Below, one piece after another: positions 43,866 through 52,735 of a DNA stretch of 64,000 nt. The stretch covers positions 124,001-188,000 of the forward strand of contig NZ_PVMZ01000005.1 in NCBI RefSeq assembly GCF_003001815.1, written 5' to 3'. Under the pieces are notes generated by a model that was given only the letters and a program-made list of their open reading frames with translations, ran no database searches and had not been told where the DNA came from. Position 1 is the stretch's first letter. Every line of letters begins with the position of its first letter. The stretch comes from Actinoplanes italicus. GTDB taxonomy: Bacteria; Actinomycetota; Actinomycetes; Mycobacteriales; Micromonosporaceae. Position numbers and translations under genes: made by a program.

Positions 43866-44064
43866 CACGTCCAGTGACACAAATCACCCATATCGACGGA
43901 CTGCGATGTCACCCCACGGATTCTCCGCCGGCCCTGACGATCATGCTGACGGGCGAAACCCCCCAACCCCATTCCTGTGTACGACGACAGGCGCGCGCCC
44001 CTCCTGCCGCCCGTTCAGAGCCCGGCCGTCGAATACGCCCGCCGCGCCGATCCGCACTCCGTCC

Positions 44065-44078
44065 TACGGTGTCGGCCA
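44065..44078 (+). promoter_or_regulatory. Candidate leaderless promoter -10 box (phosphotransferase)
   Basis: TACGGT, seven bases before ATG 44078, no ribosome-binding site. Same arrangement as upstream of the EACC1 gene. Confidence 0.5.
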
Positions 44079-44968
44079 TGGAATCACTGCTCACGGAGCT
44101 CGGCCTCGGATCGCTGACCCTCGTGCACAGCCTGTCGCACCAGGTCTATCTCGGCCCCGACGTCGTCCTGAAGGTCATCGACGCCGATCGTCACACCAGG
44201 CTGGACCGGGAGATCGCCCTGGCTCCCGACCTCCCCGCCGGCATCACGGCACCCCTGCTCTCCAGCGGTCTGCACACACTGGACGGCCGCGAGGTCCGTT
44301 ACGCCTGCTACACCCGGATGCCCGGCAGCCCGCCCGGCTGGGGCCTGCCCGGCCTCGACGCCCGGGCCGCGTGCTCCCTGGCGGAGCAGGCCGTTCAACG
44401 ACTCGGCAGGCTGCACACCTGGACTCCCCCGGACCGAGCCGCGGACGTCCTCCGCCAGCCACTCGACCACGGCGGTTTCGCCGGTCGCGACGCCCTGCTC
44501 ACCCTGCTCGACGACCTGGCTGCCGCCGACGATGACTCCGTGGTACCGCCCCCGCTGCTCAACGGTCTCACCGCGATCGCGGCGAACGCCCCTTCGCACG
44601 CCGGCACCGGGGTTCCCGTGCACGCCGACTGCCATTGGGGGAACTGGCTGGCCACCGGCGACCGCCTGACCGCGCTGCTCGACTTCGAATGGGCCCGCTT
44701 CGGCGAGCCCCTCGACGACTGGTTCTTCGTGATCTCGCTGAGCGGCCCGCACCGGAACGCGGTCCTGGACGTGGTGGCCCGCGAGACGGCGATCTCCCCC
44801 GGCGACCTCCGGGCCGCCTGCGAGGTCCGGCACGCGACCTACCTGGCGTCCGACATCCTGCTGGCGCTGACCGCCCCCGGCGACGTCCCGCCCACCCTGC
44901 TCAGCGATCGCCGGACCGGCCTGGAGGAACTCGTCAACGATCGCTCGTGGCGCCGATCAGGCAGGTGA
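44078..44968 (+). CDS. Phosphotransferase of the APH fold
   Basis: 296 residues. Catalytic loop VPVHADCHWGNWL (HxDxxxxN), then metal-binding LLDFEWARFGEP. The N-lobe includes VVLKVIDADRHTRLDREIAL, with the ATP Lys in VLKVI. Similar proteins phosphorylate antibiotics, homoserine or other small alcohols; the substrate is not readable. The frame is open to 43874, but only the start at 44078 has a promoter-like box next to it. It ends seven bases before the convergent kinase gene. Confidence 0.83.
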   Translation: MESLLTELGLGSLTLVHSLSHQVYLGPDVVLKVIDADRHTRLDREIALAPDLPAGITAPLLSSGLHTLDGREVRYACYTRMPGSPPGWGLPGLDARAACSLAEQAVQRLGRLHTWTPPDRAADVLRQPLDHGGFAGRDALLTLLDDLAAADDDSVVPPPLLNGLTAIAANAPSHAGTGVPVHADCHWGNWLATGDRLTALLDFEWARFGEPLDDWFFVISLSGPHRNAVLDVVARETAISPGDLRAACEVRHATYLASDILLALTAPGDVPPTLLSDRRTGLEELVNDRSWRRSGR

Positions 44969-44975
44969 GAGCTGG

Positions 44976-47030
44976 TCAGAACTGGTCGATCCTGGTCAGC
45001 GTCGTGAGCTCGCCGCCGGTGGTGGTGACCGCGACCAGGCCTCCCTCCTCCTTCCCGGCCAGCCACTTGGTGAACTTCGACGCGGAGATGGACTGACCGG
45101 TGCCGGCACGGACCGAGACGACGCCTTCCCAGCCCCCGGCACTCTCCCACGACGTCAGCTTCGGCGCGGAACGGACCGGGATGGTCACCTTCGTGCGGCT
45201 CTCGACGACCTGGAACGGGTCGCTGCACTTGATGTCGGCCGGGTCGATCTTGAACTGCTTGCAGTAGTCCGCACTGTCCATCAGGAGAATCGGCTCAGCC
45301 ACCGCGGAGTGCGCGACCGGATCGTACGAGTAGAGCCTCACCACCGACTGGCTGGACCCGGTCGTCGGGTCGGTGAAATGCGCCGGCTGCCCCGCCACCG
45401 GCGACCGGAGATCGACGTTCGCGAAGGCCACCGTGGCGTCGCCCTGACTCGCGTCGTTGAGCGCCCCGAGCACGACCCGGCCCGAGACCAGCTGCGGGTC
45501 GGTGACCGGCATGCTCAGTACGGGCTTGCCGTCGACCGTCACCTCAGCCGTGCCGTTCTGCACGGTGATGCCCGTCCGGTGCGTCTGCCCGACCCGGAAC
45601 GCGCTCACGGCGACCCGCTGCTCCGAGTTGAACCCGTTCCCGGCGCTCTCGTCGAGCCCCAGCCGGACCTCGTTCTCGCAGAACGAGGCCACGTAGCCGC
45701 GCTTGTCGACCGACCGGAACCAGACCAACGCGCAGGCACCCTTGGTGACGATGCCGACGTCGACCCCGATCGTCTGGTCTCCGGCGAACAAGTCCTGTGG
45801 CCCCCTGCACCGATGGAGGACGGAATCGTGGGTTGTCGCCAGCATCCGCTCGTCGAAGGTGCACCACCCGCCGGCGCTGCCGGAAGCCCGGTCGGCTTTC
45901 CACAGGCCGCGCCGGTCGAGACGGTCGGACACCCCCGGCCCCTGGATCCGGCTCTTGCCCGAGGCGGCCGGCGCCGACGGCGAGGAGCTGGGCGCGAACG
46001 ACGCCAGCTCCTCATCCACGTCGTGGCGTGACAACGCGAACCCGATGCCAGCACACACGACGGTCGCCACCGCGCCCACGGCCACCAGGCGTGTCATCCG
46101 CTGACGACCGGGCGGAGCCGGCTCACGTACGTCGGAAAGCGGCACCCGGCCCGTGTGCTGTACCGCCTCGGCGGCCCTGAGTAGCTCCGGCCGCTGGGCG
46201 AGCGATCCCCCGGTCTCCGCCTCCAGCAGCAGGTCGAGCAGCTGATAGGCGGTCGGCCGTTCGTTCGGATCCTTGGCCAGCGTGCGGCCCACCAGCTCAC
46301 GCAACGACCCGTCGAGCCCGGTCAGATCGGGCGGCTGGGTCAGGATGCGAGCCGCCGTAGCGGCCGGCGAATCAGCCCAGAACGGGGTCCGCCCGGTCGC
46401 CGCGTAGGCCACCACCACACCCCACGCGAACACGTCCGCCGCCGGCCCCACCGTACGATCCGCGTCGTTGTCGAACCGTTCCGGCGCCATGTACGCCACC
46501 GTGCCGACCATCTGGTCGGTCCTGGTGTGCCGGCTGGTCACCTCGAGCGCCCGCGCGATCCCGAAGTCGATCACCTTGGGCGTGCCCAGCGAGAACAGCA
46601 CGTTCTGCGGCTTCAGGTCCCGGTGGATGACCCCCACGCCGTGGATCGCCGCCAGCGCCGTGGCCACCCCGACCGCCACGCTGTGCAGCGTGCCGCCGTC
46701 CAGCGGTCCCCGCTCCCGGATCACCTCGGAGAGACTCGGCCCGTCGACGTACTCGACCACCAGATATGGCGTCTCGTGATCCGGGTCGGCGTCGAGCACC
46801 GCCGCCGTGCAGAAACCGGGCACCTCGCGTGCCCGGTTGACCTCGCTGCGGAAGCGGCCCCGGAACTCGGTGTCCCACGCGTGCTCGGCCCGCAACATCT
46901 TGACCGCCACCAGCCGGCCGTCCGGCGAGCGTCCAAGGAAGACGGTGCCCATGCCACCCTCGCCAAGACGCCCGAGCAGCTCATAGTCACCAAGAGACCG
47001 CGGATCGTTCGGCATCAGTGGATGGGTCAC
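44976..47030 (-). CDS. Transmembrane Ser/Thr kinase with large extracellular sensor
   Basis: 684 residues from GTG. Kinase domain 16-275: LGRLGEGGMGTVFLG, Lys44, IHRDLKPQNVL with Asp138, DFG 155-157, YMAPERF; all catalytic residues are present. A juxtamembrane linker leads to one helix at about 313-335 (TRLVAVGAVATVVCAGIGFAL). The outer 340 residues contain four or more Cys (WCTFDE, HRCRG, KGACAL, FCENE) and beta-sandwich-like strands (VGQTHRTGITVQNGTAEVTV), unlike PASTA. This looks like a lectin-type sensor. A TATCCT box lies seven bases before the GTG (leaderless candidate). Confidence 0.92.
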   Translation of the reverse strand: MTHPLMPNDPRSLGDYELLGRLGEGGMGTVFLGRSPDGRLVAVKMLRAEHAWDTEFRGRFRSEVNRAREVPGFCTAAVLDADPDHETPYLVVEYVDGPSLSEVIRERGPLDGGTLHSVAVGVATALAAIHGVGVIHRDLKPQNVLFSLGTPKVIDFGIARALEVTSRHTRTDQMVGTVAYMAPERFDNDADRTVGPAADVFAWGVVVAYAATGRTPFWADSPAATAARILTQPPDLTGLDGSLRELVGRTLAKDPNERPTAYQLLDLLLEAETGGSLAQRPELLRAAEAVQHTGRVPLSDVREPAPPGRQRMTRLVAVGAVATVVCAGIGFALSRHDVDEELASFAPSSSPSAPAASGKSRIQGPGVSDRLDRRGLWKADRASGSAGGWCTFDERMLATTHDSVLHRCRGPQDLFAGDQTIGVDVGIVTKGACALVWFRSVDKRGYVASFCENEVRLGLDESAGNGFNSEQRVAVSAFRVGQTHRTGITVQNGTAEVTVDGKPVLSMPVTDPQLVSGRVVLGALNDASQGDATVAFANVDLRSPVAGQPAHFTDPTTGSSQSVVRLYSYDPVAHSAVAEPILLMDSADYCKQFKIDPADIKCSDPFQVVESRTKVTIPVRSAPKLTSWESAGGWEGVVSVRAGTGQSISASKFTKWLAGKEEGGLVAVTTTGGELTTLTRIDQF

Positions 47031-47043
47031 GCCCGGCAGGATA
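47030..47043 (-). promoter_or_regulatory. Candidate leaderless promoter -10 box (sensor kinase)
   Basis: On the minus strand TATCCT lies seven bases before GTG 47030; no ribosome-binding site. Confidence 0.5.
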
Positions 47044-47170
47044 GCGGCCCCAAGATTCGAACAGCGCGCTGACCGGGCTCGCGATCGGCGAGTGATGAGT
47101 TCCGGGTCCTGCGGGAGTCACAACATGCAGGAGTGCCCACCGGCGGGCGCAGCGGACCCGGAGGAGACAC

Positions 47171-47737
47171 ATGGCCAAGCTCATCTACTCGATGATCACC
47201 TCGCTCGACGGCTACGCCGAGGCCGCGGAGGGCGGCCTCGGCACCGGTGCCGAGGATCAGGAGGTTCACACGTTCATCGACGACCTCTTCCGTGGCGTGG
47301 GCACGTATCTCTACGGCCGGAGGATGTACGAGACGATGGTCTTCTGGGAGACCGCGGACACCGTGCCCGATCATCCGCCGCACATCGTGGAGTACGCCCG
47401 CGGCTGGCAGGCGGCGGAGAAGATCGTGTACTCGACGACGCTGGAGTCGGTGTCCAGCGCGCGGACCACGATCGAACGGACCTTCGATCCGGGGGTGGTG
47501 CGCAAGCTGAAGGCGGAGTCCGAACACGACCTGACCGTCGACGGCCCGAACCTGGCGGCGCAGGCGATCAGGGCCGGGCTGGTGGACGAGTACCACCTGT
47601 TCATCACCACGAGCGTGGTCGGTGGCGGCAAGAGGTTCTTCCCCGACGGCGTACGCCTGGATCTCGACCTGGTCGAGGAGCGTTCCTTCAGCAGCGGGCT
47701 GATCTACGCGCGCTATCGGACTCGCCCAGCTGGTTGA
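47171..47737 (+). CDS. Dihydrofolate reductase-family (RibD C-terminal-like) protein
   Basis: 188 residues with GGAGGAG upstream. Typical start KLIYSMITSLDGYAE, then YLYGRRMYETMVFWE and GPNLAAQAIRAGLVDEYHLF, TTSVVGGGKRFFPDG. This is the small stand-alone DHFR/RibD-C fold common in actinobacteria, a NADPH-dependent reductase of unknown substrate. Its end overlaps the convergent epimerase gene by 50 bp. Confidence 0.88.
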   Translation: MAKLIYSMITSLDGYAEAAEGGLGTGAEDQEVHTFIDDLFRGVGTYLYGRRMYETMVFWETADTVPDHPPHIVEYARGWQAAEKIVYSTTLESVSSARTTIERTFDPGVVRKLKAESEHDLTVDGPNLAAQAIRAGLVDEYHLFITTSVVGGGKRFFPDGVRLDLDLVEERSFSSGLIYARYRTRPAG

Positions 47738-48362
47738 TCAGCGTGTTGTCGAGGGCCCGCGGGACGGTCTGCGGCGCGTGCAGGATCCGCAGGACGGCCT
47801 GGCCGATGGCGTCGGTCGTGGTGACCTGCCGAGGGAACAACCGCTTGAGCAGGGGGTGGAACGGGGTCAGCACGGCGTAGACGATCCGCTGCGCACGGGT
47901 GGCGGGGCGGGCACCGCGACAGGGACGGATCAATCCCGGGCGTACGAGGAAGACGCGCGGATGCACCGCGGAGAGTGCCTCCTCGGCGCGTCCTTTGACC
48001 CGGATCCACATGGTGCGGCTCGTGCTGTCGGCGCGGTTGGCCGACACGTAGACGAACAGCCCGCCGGGGCCGGCCGTCGCTGCGGCCACCGCGTAGTCCC
48101 GGGTGATCCGCGTGTACTCCGCCTCGCTCTTCCCGGTGGAGGGCGTACCCAGGCAGATTGTGGCCTGGGCGGACGCGAAGACGGATGCGAGGTGGCGGTA
48201 GTCGGCGAAGTCGGTGTGGATCACCTCGTGCAGCTTGGGGTGTGAGCGCCCGGACCGACGGCGCGACACCGCCGTGACACCGGCGATGGCGGGGTCCTCC
48301 AGCAGGGCGGTCAGCACGCCGTGCCCGACCATCCCGGTGGCGCCGAAGAGCACGACCTGCAT
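47688..48362 (-). CDS. NAD(P)H-binding epimerase/reductase-like protein
   Basis: 224 residues from ATG 48362 (GAGGA seven bases upstream); GTG 48374, overlapping the previous stop, is an alternative. Atypical SDR of the NAD(P)-binding type: QVVLFGATGMVGHGVL glycine motif, FVYVSANRADST, and a C-terminal helical part. It has no YxxxK, as in NmrA/YwnB-like members. Second gene of the TetR-controlled operon behind the SDR at 48371. The last 50 bp overlap the DHFR-like gene. Confidence 0.82.
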   Translation of the reverse strand: MQVVLFGATGMVGHGVLTALLEDPAIAGVTAVSRRRSGRSHPKLHEVIHTDFADYRHLASVFASAQATICLGTPSTGKSEAEYTRITRDYAVAAATAGPGGLFVYVSANRADSTSRTMWIRVKGRAEEALSAVHPRVFLVRPGLIRPCRGARPATRAQRIVYAVLTPFHPLLKRLFPRQVTTTDAIGQAVLRILHAPQTVPRALDNTLINQLGESDSARRSARC

Positions 48363-48370
48363 GGCGGTCC

Positions 48371-49369
48371 TCACTTCCCGAGGGCGAGCAGGCTCTCACC
48401 CGTCTCGGCGATGGTGTCCTCGATCGGCCGGGGCTTCCAGCCGAGGAGACGCTCGGCCTTGGCGGACGTCGCGTCGAGATTGCGGCCGAGGATGGCGCGC
48501 AACGCCCGCATCTCCGGATTGACCTTGGCCAGACCGCGCGCCACCAGGAGCGGCATCTCCCGGGAGGGGACCTTGGCGGCCCGTTCGCCGAGCCGTTCGC
48601 GCAGCACGGCGGCGACGTCGCGCTGCCACAGGCTGCGGCCGGCCGTGGCGATGAACCGCTCCCCGGCGGCGGCCGGCTCGGTCATGGCGAGCAGGTGCAG
48701 TGCCGCCACGTCGCGGACGTCGACGTAGCCGGTCGCGAACGGCAGCAGTGCCGGCAGCTGCCCGTCGAGCATGCGGGCGATGCCGTTGAGCGACGGCGAG
48801 TAGTCGGGCCCGAGCACCGGCCCGAGCACGGCGGCCGGGTTGACGGTGACCAGCTCGGGGCCGCCGCCGGCCACGTAGTCCCAGGCCGCGCGTTCGGCGA
48901 GGGTCTTGGACTTCTGGTACGGCGCGATGTCGGCGTCCACGTTCGTCCAGTCCCGTTCGGTGAACGGGGTGTCGCGTGGCTCGTGGCCGTAGGCGACCGC
49001 GCCGATCGCCGAGGTCATGACGACCCGCCGGACACCGGCGTCGCGCGCGGCCCGCAGGACCCGCAGTGTGCCGTCGACGGCGGGCCGGATCATCTCGTCG
49101 TCGGTGCGCGGCTGGTGGGTCAGGGTGGGTGAGGCGACGTGCAGCACGTAGTCGCAGCCGGCCACCGCCTCGTGCCAGCCCGCGTCGCCGCCGAGGTCGG
49201 CGCGGAGCACCCGGAGCCGGTCGCCGGGCTCGTGCAGCATCGTGCGCACCTGCGGTTCGCGGGCCAGGTCGCGGACCGTCGTGCGGACCGTGTGACCGGC
49301 GTCGAGCAGCGCGAGCGCGCACCATCCGCCGATGTAGCCCGAGCCGCCGGTCACCAATACGTCAGCCAT
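48371..49369 (-). CDS. Extended SDR, dihydroflavonol-4-reductase-like
   Basis: 332 residues, GGAGGG upstream of ATG. Rossmann motif VLVTGGSGYIGGWCA, VLHVASPT, active-site Ser-Ala (VVMTSAIGAVAYG) and YQKSK catalytic pair, then VNPAAVLGPVLG. Extended SDRs of this type reduce aldehydes, ketones or flavonoid-like carbonyls with NADPH. A TTGACT/TACCGT promoter with a GGAGAGCTCTCC operator in its spacer precedes it, matching operators near the TetR gene. It is therefore probably induced by the TetR ligand. Confidence 0.88.
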   Translation of the reverse strand: MADVLVTGGSGYIGGWCALALLDAGHTVRTTVRDLAREPQVRTMLHEPGDRLRVLRADLGGDAGWHEAVAGCDYVLHVASPTLTHQPRTDDEMIRPAVDGTLRVLRAARDAGVRRVVMTSAIGAVAYGHEPRDTPFTERDWTNVDADIAPYQKSKTLAERAAWDYVAGGGPELVTVNPAAVLGPVLGPDYSPSLNGIARMLDGQLPALLPFATGYVDVRDVAALHLLAMTEPAAAGERFIATAGRSLWQRDVAAVLRERLGERAAKVPSREMPLLVARGLAKVNPEMRALRAILGRNLDATSAKAERLLGWKPRPIEDTIAETGESLLALGK

Positions 49370-49398
49370 GAGTGGCCCTCCGTTTCGTTGTACCCGAA

Positions 49399-49448
49399 AC
49401 GGTAGTGGAGAGCTCTCCGCTTAGTCAACGGGAAGCGGAGAATTCTCC
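49399..49448 (-). promoter_or_regulatory. SDR promoter with two TetR-type operators
   Basis: On the minus strand, -35 TTGACT (49423-49428) and -10 TACCGT (49399-49404) are 18 bp apart. The perfect palindrome GGAGAGCTCTCC (49407-49418) fills the spacer, and GGAGAATTCTCC (49437-49448) lies 30 bp upstream, inside the 3' end of the TetR gene. Confidence 0.75.
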
Positions 49449-49972
49449 GTTTGCACCCTCAGGCCGTCGAGGATCAGCGCGAGCATCGGCTCCGAACGGT
49501 CCGGCGCGGCTCGCCAGAGAGCACCTGTGAGCTGCAGGAAGTCAACCGGCTCGGCGTCGGCCCGGATGCTGCCGTCACGCTTGCCGGCCTCCAGCAGCTC
49601 GGCGATCGCGGCGATCACGGGTCCGTAGCTCCGCTCGGCCATCGACTTGTGAGCGTCCGGACTCAAGGCAGCTCCGAGGGCGTGCTTCTTGCGCATCGCG
49701 TCGACCAGGGCGACGGTCCAGCGGCGCAGCGCCTCGCGCGGCGCGAATGCGGTGAGCAGCTCGGCGACCGTCGCGACGAGCCTGCCGACCTCGTCCTGAT
49801 AGATGTCCAGGATGAGCGCCTCACGTGACGGATAGTTGCGGTAGAGGGTGCCGGCGCCGACGCCGGCCAGCTGCGCGATCCGGTTCATCGAGGTGTCGTC
49901 GTCCTCGGCGAACGCCTGACGGGCGGCCGCCAGGATGCGGGACCGATTCTCGCGGGCGTCTGAGCGGACCAT
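49421..49972 (-). CDS. TetR-family repressor
   Basis: 183 residues from ATG 49972, directly after AAGGAGG (a longer frame begins at 49987 but would place this Shine-Dalgarno inside the gene). HTH at 10-52 (NRSRILAAARQAFAEDD, AGVGAGTLYRNYPSREAL). The C-terminal helical ligand domain resembles the SACE_7040-like TetR C-domain. GGAGAnnTCTCC palindromes lie on both sides of the gene: two upstream shared with the divergent metallo-hydrolase, two downstream at the SDR promoter. It probably represses itself, the SDR/epimerase operon and the hydrolase. Confidence 0.9.
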   Translation of the reverse strand: MVRSDARENRSRILAAARQAFAEDDDTSMNRIAQLAGVGAGTLYRNYPSREALILDIYQDEVGRLVATVAELLTAFAPREALRRWTVALVDAMRKKHALGAALSPDAHKSMAERSYGPVIAAIAELLEAGKRDGSIRADAEPVDFLQLTGALWRAAPDRSEPMLALILDGLRVQTENSPLPVD

Positions 49973-49980
49973 GCCCCTCC

Positions 49981-50023
49981 TTGTCATCCGGAGAGGTCTC
50001 CGCTAGCTTGTGGAGACCTCTCC
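49981..50023. promoter_or_regulatory. Divergent TetR/hydrolase promoter with two operators
   Basis: GGAGAGGTCTCC (49990-50001) and GGAGACCTCTCC (50012-50023), reverse complements of each other, centres 22 bp apart. On the plus strand -35 TTGTCA (49981-49986) and -10 TAGCTT (50004-50009) are 17 bp apart around the first operator. Confidence 0.75.
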
Positions 50024-50042
50024 ACAACAATAAAGGAGCAGC

Positions 50043-51278
50043 GTGCGCCGCATCAAGCTCACCAACCGACGCCGCTGGGCGCTCCGGATCATCGGCGGCC
50101 TGGCCGCCCTGCTGGTGCTGGCCGTGGCGGGCGGGCTCGCCTACGTGCGCACGGAACCGTTCGGCGCCTCCCCGTCCGGCGAGCGGCAGGCCCGGATCGA
50201 GGGCTCCCCGCAGTGGCGCGACGGCGAGTTCCGTAACCCGCAGCCGCAGTGGCTCTCCCTGTGGGAGGCGAGCACCTCGTCGCTGCTCACCGGCAGCGAC
50301 TTCAGCAGCCCGGACCCGGCCCTGACCATCACGCCGACCGACACCACCAGGTACGCCACCCCAACGGCGTCGGGCCTGCGCATCACCTGGTTCGGCCACT
50401 CGTCGGCCCTCGTGGAGATCGACGGGTCACGCGTACTGCTCGATCCGTTCTGGGGCGAGCACTCCGGGCCGTCCGGCCTGCTCGGCACCGCGCCGTTCTA
50501 CCCGCCGCCGGCCGCGCTCGCCGACCTGGGGAAGATCGACGCCGTGCTGATCTCGCACGACCACTGGGACCATCTCGACCAGGCGACGATCACCGCCATG
50601 GCCGGCTGGCCGACGCTCTTCGTGGTCCCGCTGGGGATCGGCGCCCACCTGGAACGCTGGGGTGTCTCCCCCGACCGGATCCGCGAGCTCGACTGGTGGC
50701 AGAGCACCACGATCGGCGCCACCGAGCTCACCTCCACGCCCGCCCGGCACAGTTCGGGCCGCGACCCGCTGCACAGCAACGAGACCCTATGGTCCGGCTG
50801 GTCGCTGCGCGGGCCGCAGCATCGGGCCTGGTACTCCGGCGACTCCGGGCACTTCCCCGACCTCGAGCAGATCGGCAAGCGCCTCGGCCCGTTCGACGTC
50901 ACGCTGATCGAGTCCGGGCAGTACGACCCGCACTGGCCGGACAACCACCTCGGCCCGGAACTCGCCGTACAGGCGAACACCCTGGTCGGCGGCAAGCTGA
51001 TGATCCCGGTGCACTGGGCACTGCTCAATCTCGCCCCGCACACCTGGACAGAACCGGTCGAGCGGGTACGCGCCGAGGCGCGCTGCCGCAATCAGAGTCA
51101 CCTCGTGCTCGTGCCGGGCGTCCCGACCGAGCCCACGCCCGACGCCGTCGCCACTCAGCGGCAGTGGTGGCCCGACCTGCCCTGGCGCACCGCGGCACAG
51201 GCTGCCGTCAATCCCACCGCCGACGGCGACCCGGACCGGCGGATCGACTTCACCCCCTGCGTGGCCACCGGCCGATAG
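50043..51278 (+). CDS. Membrane-anchored metallo-beta-lactamase-fold hydrolase, NAPE-PLD/UlaG-like
   Basis: 411 residues from GTG with AAAGGAG upstream. Signal-anchor at about 12-34 (WALRIIGGLAALLVLAVAGGLAYV). Metal-binding motif SHDHWDHLD (His172, His174, Asp176, His177), preceded by TWFGHSSALVEIDG and followed by YSGDSGHFPD and IPVHWALLNL. This pattern fits the NAPE-PLD/RomA-like branch, which hydrolyses phosphodiester or lactone bonds. Divergent from the TetR gene and sharing its operators, so probably de-repressed by the same ligand. C-terminus contains a single Cys (FTPCVATG). Confidence 0.87.
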   Translation: MRRIKLTNRRRWALRIIGGLAALLVLAVAGGLAYVRTEPFGASPSGERQARIEGSPQWRDGEFRNPQPQWLSLWEASTSSLLTGSDFSSPDPALTITPTDTTRYATPTASGLRITWFGHSSALVEIDGSRVLLDPFWGEHSGPSGLLGTAPFYPPPAALADLGKIDAVLISHDHWDHLDQATITAMAGWPTLFVVPLGIGAHLERWGVSPDRIRELDWWQSTTIGATELTSTPARHSSGRDPLHSNETLWSGWSLRGPQHRAWYSGDSGHFPDLEQIGKRLGPFDVTLIESGQYDPHWPDNHLGPELAVQANTLVGGKLMIPVHWALLNLAPHTWTEPVERVRAEARCRNQSHLVLVPGVPTEPTPDAVATQRQWWPDLPWRTAAQAAVNPTADGDPDRRIDFTPCVATGR

Positions 51279-51292
51279 ATCTACGGCCTGTG

Positions 51293-51957
51293 TCACGCGG
51301 AGTGGCCGAACGGGACGAGACCCAGGTCGGCGAGCGTGGTGGCGAAACCGTCGTCCTCGACGCTCGCCGTCTCCGTCGTCGCCGCGCGCAGGACCTCGTC
51401 AGGCGCGTCGCCCATCGCGACGGAGGCACCCACGACCGCGAACATGCTGATGTCGATCGGCATGTCACCGAACGCGATCGCGCGTTCCGGCGCCCGGGAT
51501 GGCAGACGACCATCGAGCAGGGATCCACCGCCGTGAGCTCCGCTGTCGCCACGACCGAGACGGGTCCTTTGTGGCCGGACAGCCGCATCGTCCGGTAGGC
51601 CTCGGTCATCCGCCACCGCACGCCGTCGTACACCGCCAGTCCCGCCGAGGGCAGGTCCCGCGCGAACAAGAGCATCAGATCGGCCACCACCTCGGCGGGT
51701 ATCGGCTCGTACCAGGCGGTCGCCGCCGTTGCCGGGTGGTATCCCACCGCCCCGCTGCAGCACACCGCGAAGTCCAGCAGCGGCGACAACGTGGGCAACG
51801 CGCGCACGCCGGCGGGTGTACGGGCGGTGGCGGCGAGCAGCGGGACGCCCTGCCTCCGGAGGACACGCGCGGCGTGCAGCGTCGCCTCGCTGACGGTGCC
51901 GTCGCGCCGGATCACCGTGCCGTCGAGGTCCGTCACGACCGCGTCGATTCTCGTCAT
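51293..51957 (-). pseudogene. Frameshifted, shortened Cof-type HAD phosphatase
   Basis: The N-terminal half reads from ATG 51957 (TRIDAVVTDLDGTVIRRDG, the HAD nucleophile motif; CCSGAVGYHP) to about 51510. The C-terminal half continues only in another frame to 51293 (ERAIAFGDMPIDISMFAVVG, SVAMGDAPDEVLRAA, DDGFATTLADLG). The usual roughly 80-100 residues between them, including the Lys motif before AFGD, are missing. So a deletion with frameshift has occurred; a sequencing error could explain the shift but not the missing cap segment. Follows the methyltransferase by 13 bp. Confidence 0.8.
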
Positions 51958-51970
51958 GGCAGCCGGTGCT

Positions 51971-52723
51971 TCAGGAGGCGACGACGAAGAGGCGGTCGGC
52001 GGTACGGCGGCCGACCCCGCCGCTGACCTCCGCGTGATGCAGGCCGCTGTCGCGCAGCACCGCGCGCAGCTCCGGTTCCGTCCACGGCCGCATGGTGAAG
52101 TCGTACCCGGCCCGCTGATCCGGTGCACCCGGGCGGGTCACGTCGTACCGCTCCTCGACGCGAAGCGTTCCCTGCTCCCACGTGGTACGGGTGGTGAACG
52201 TGAGCTTCGCACCGTCGCCGAGATCCGCCTGCCGACGCTGGAGAGTGCCGTCGGCCCGCTCCCGTGATGCCCGTTCCTCGCGGACGTCGAGGAACAGCAG
52301 GCCGCCGGGCCGCAGGCACCCGGCCAGGGAACGGACCGCCGCCGCCCGGTCCCGGTCGGTGATCATGTCGTTGAGGACGCCCCGGCAGGTCACCGCATCG
52401 TAGGCCGGCGGCAGCGTCATCTCGCACAGGTCGGCCCGGATCGTCCGCGCCGACGGACAGCGCCGCGCGGCCAGCGACAGCAGCTCCGCGGAGGCGTCCA
52501 CGAGATCCACCCGGTGCCCCTTGGCGATGAGGCCGGCGGCATGGCGGCCGGTGCCGCAGCCGGCATCCAGGATCGAGGCGGGCGCACGACCCGCACCCGT
52601 CAGCCGGTCGTGGACCGCGTCGGCCCACGGGTCGACGGGATCGGTGATCAGCAGGTCGTAGGCACCGGCGTGCAGGGCATAGAACGGACGCTCGGAACTC
52701 GTCTGCGCCGATGCGGAAACCAC
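51971..52723 (-). CDS. Class I SAM-dependent methyltransferase
   Basis: 250 residues from GTG 52723 (a second GTG at 52726). SAM motif I ILDAGCGTGRHAAG, then VDLVDASAELLSLA, motif IV-like YDAVTCRGVLNDM and LRPGGLLFLDVRE. Small-molecule methyltransferase, cytosolic, substrate unknown. A TAGGGT box six bases before GTG 52723 and no ribosome-binding site suggest a leaderless transcript. The decayed HAD gene follows in the same direction. Confidence 0.87.
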   Translation of the reverse strand: MVSASAQTSSERPFYALHAGAYDLLITDPVDPWADAVHDRLTGAGRAPASILDAGCGTGRHAAGLIAKGHRVDLVDASAELLSLAARRCPSARTIRADLCEMTLPPAYDAVTCRGVLNDMITDRDRAAAVRSLAGCLRPGGLLFLDVREERASRERADGTLQRRQADLGDGAKLTFTTRTTWEQGTLRVEERYDVTRPGAPDQRAGYDFTMRPWTEPELRAVLRDSGLHHAEVSGGVGRRTADRLFVVAS

Positions 52724-52735
52724 CACCGGACCCTA
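52723..52735 (-). promoter_or_regulatory. Candidate leaderless promoter -10 box (methyltransferase)
   Basis: On the minus strand TAGGGT lies six bases before GTG 52723, between this gene and the end of the IclR gene. Confidence 0.45.
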
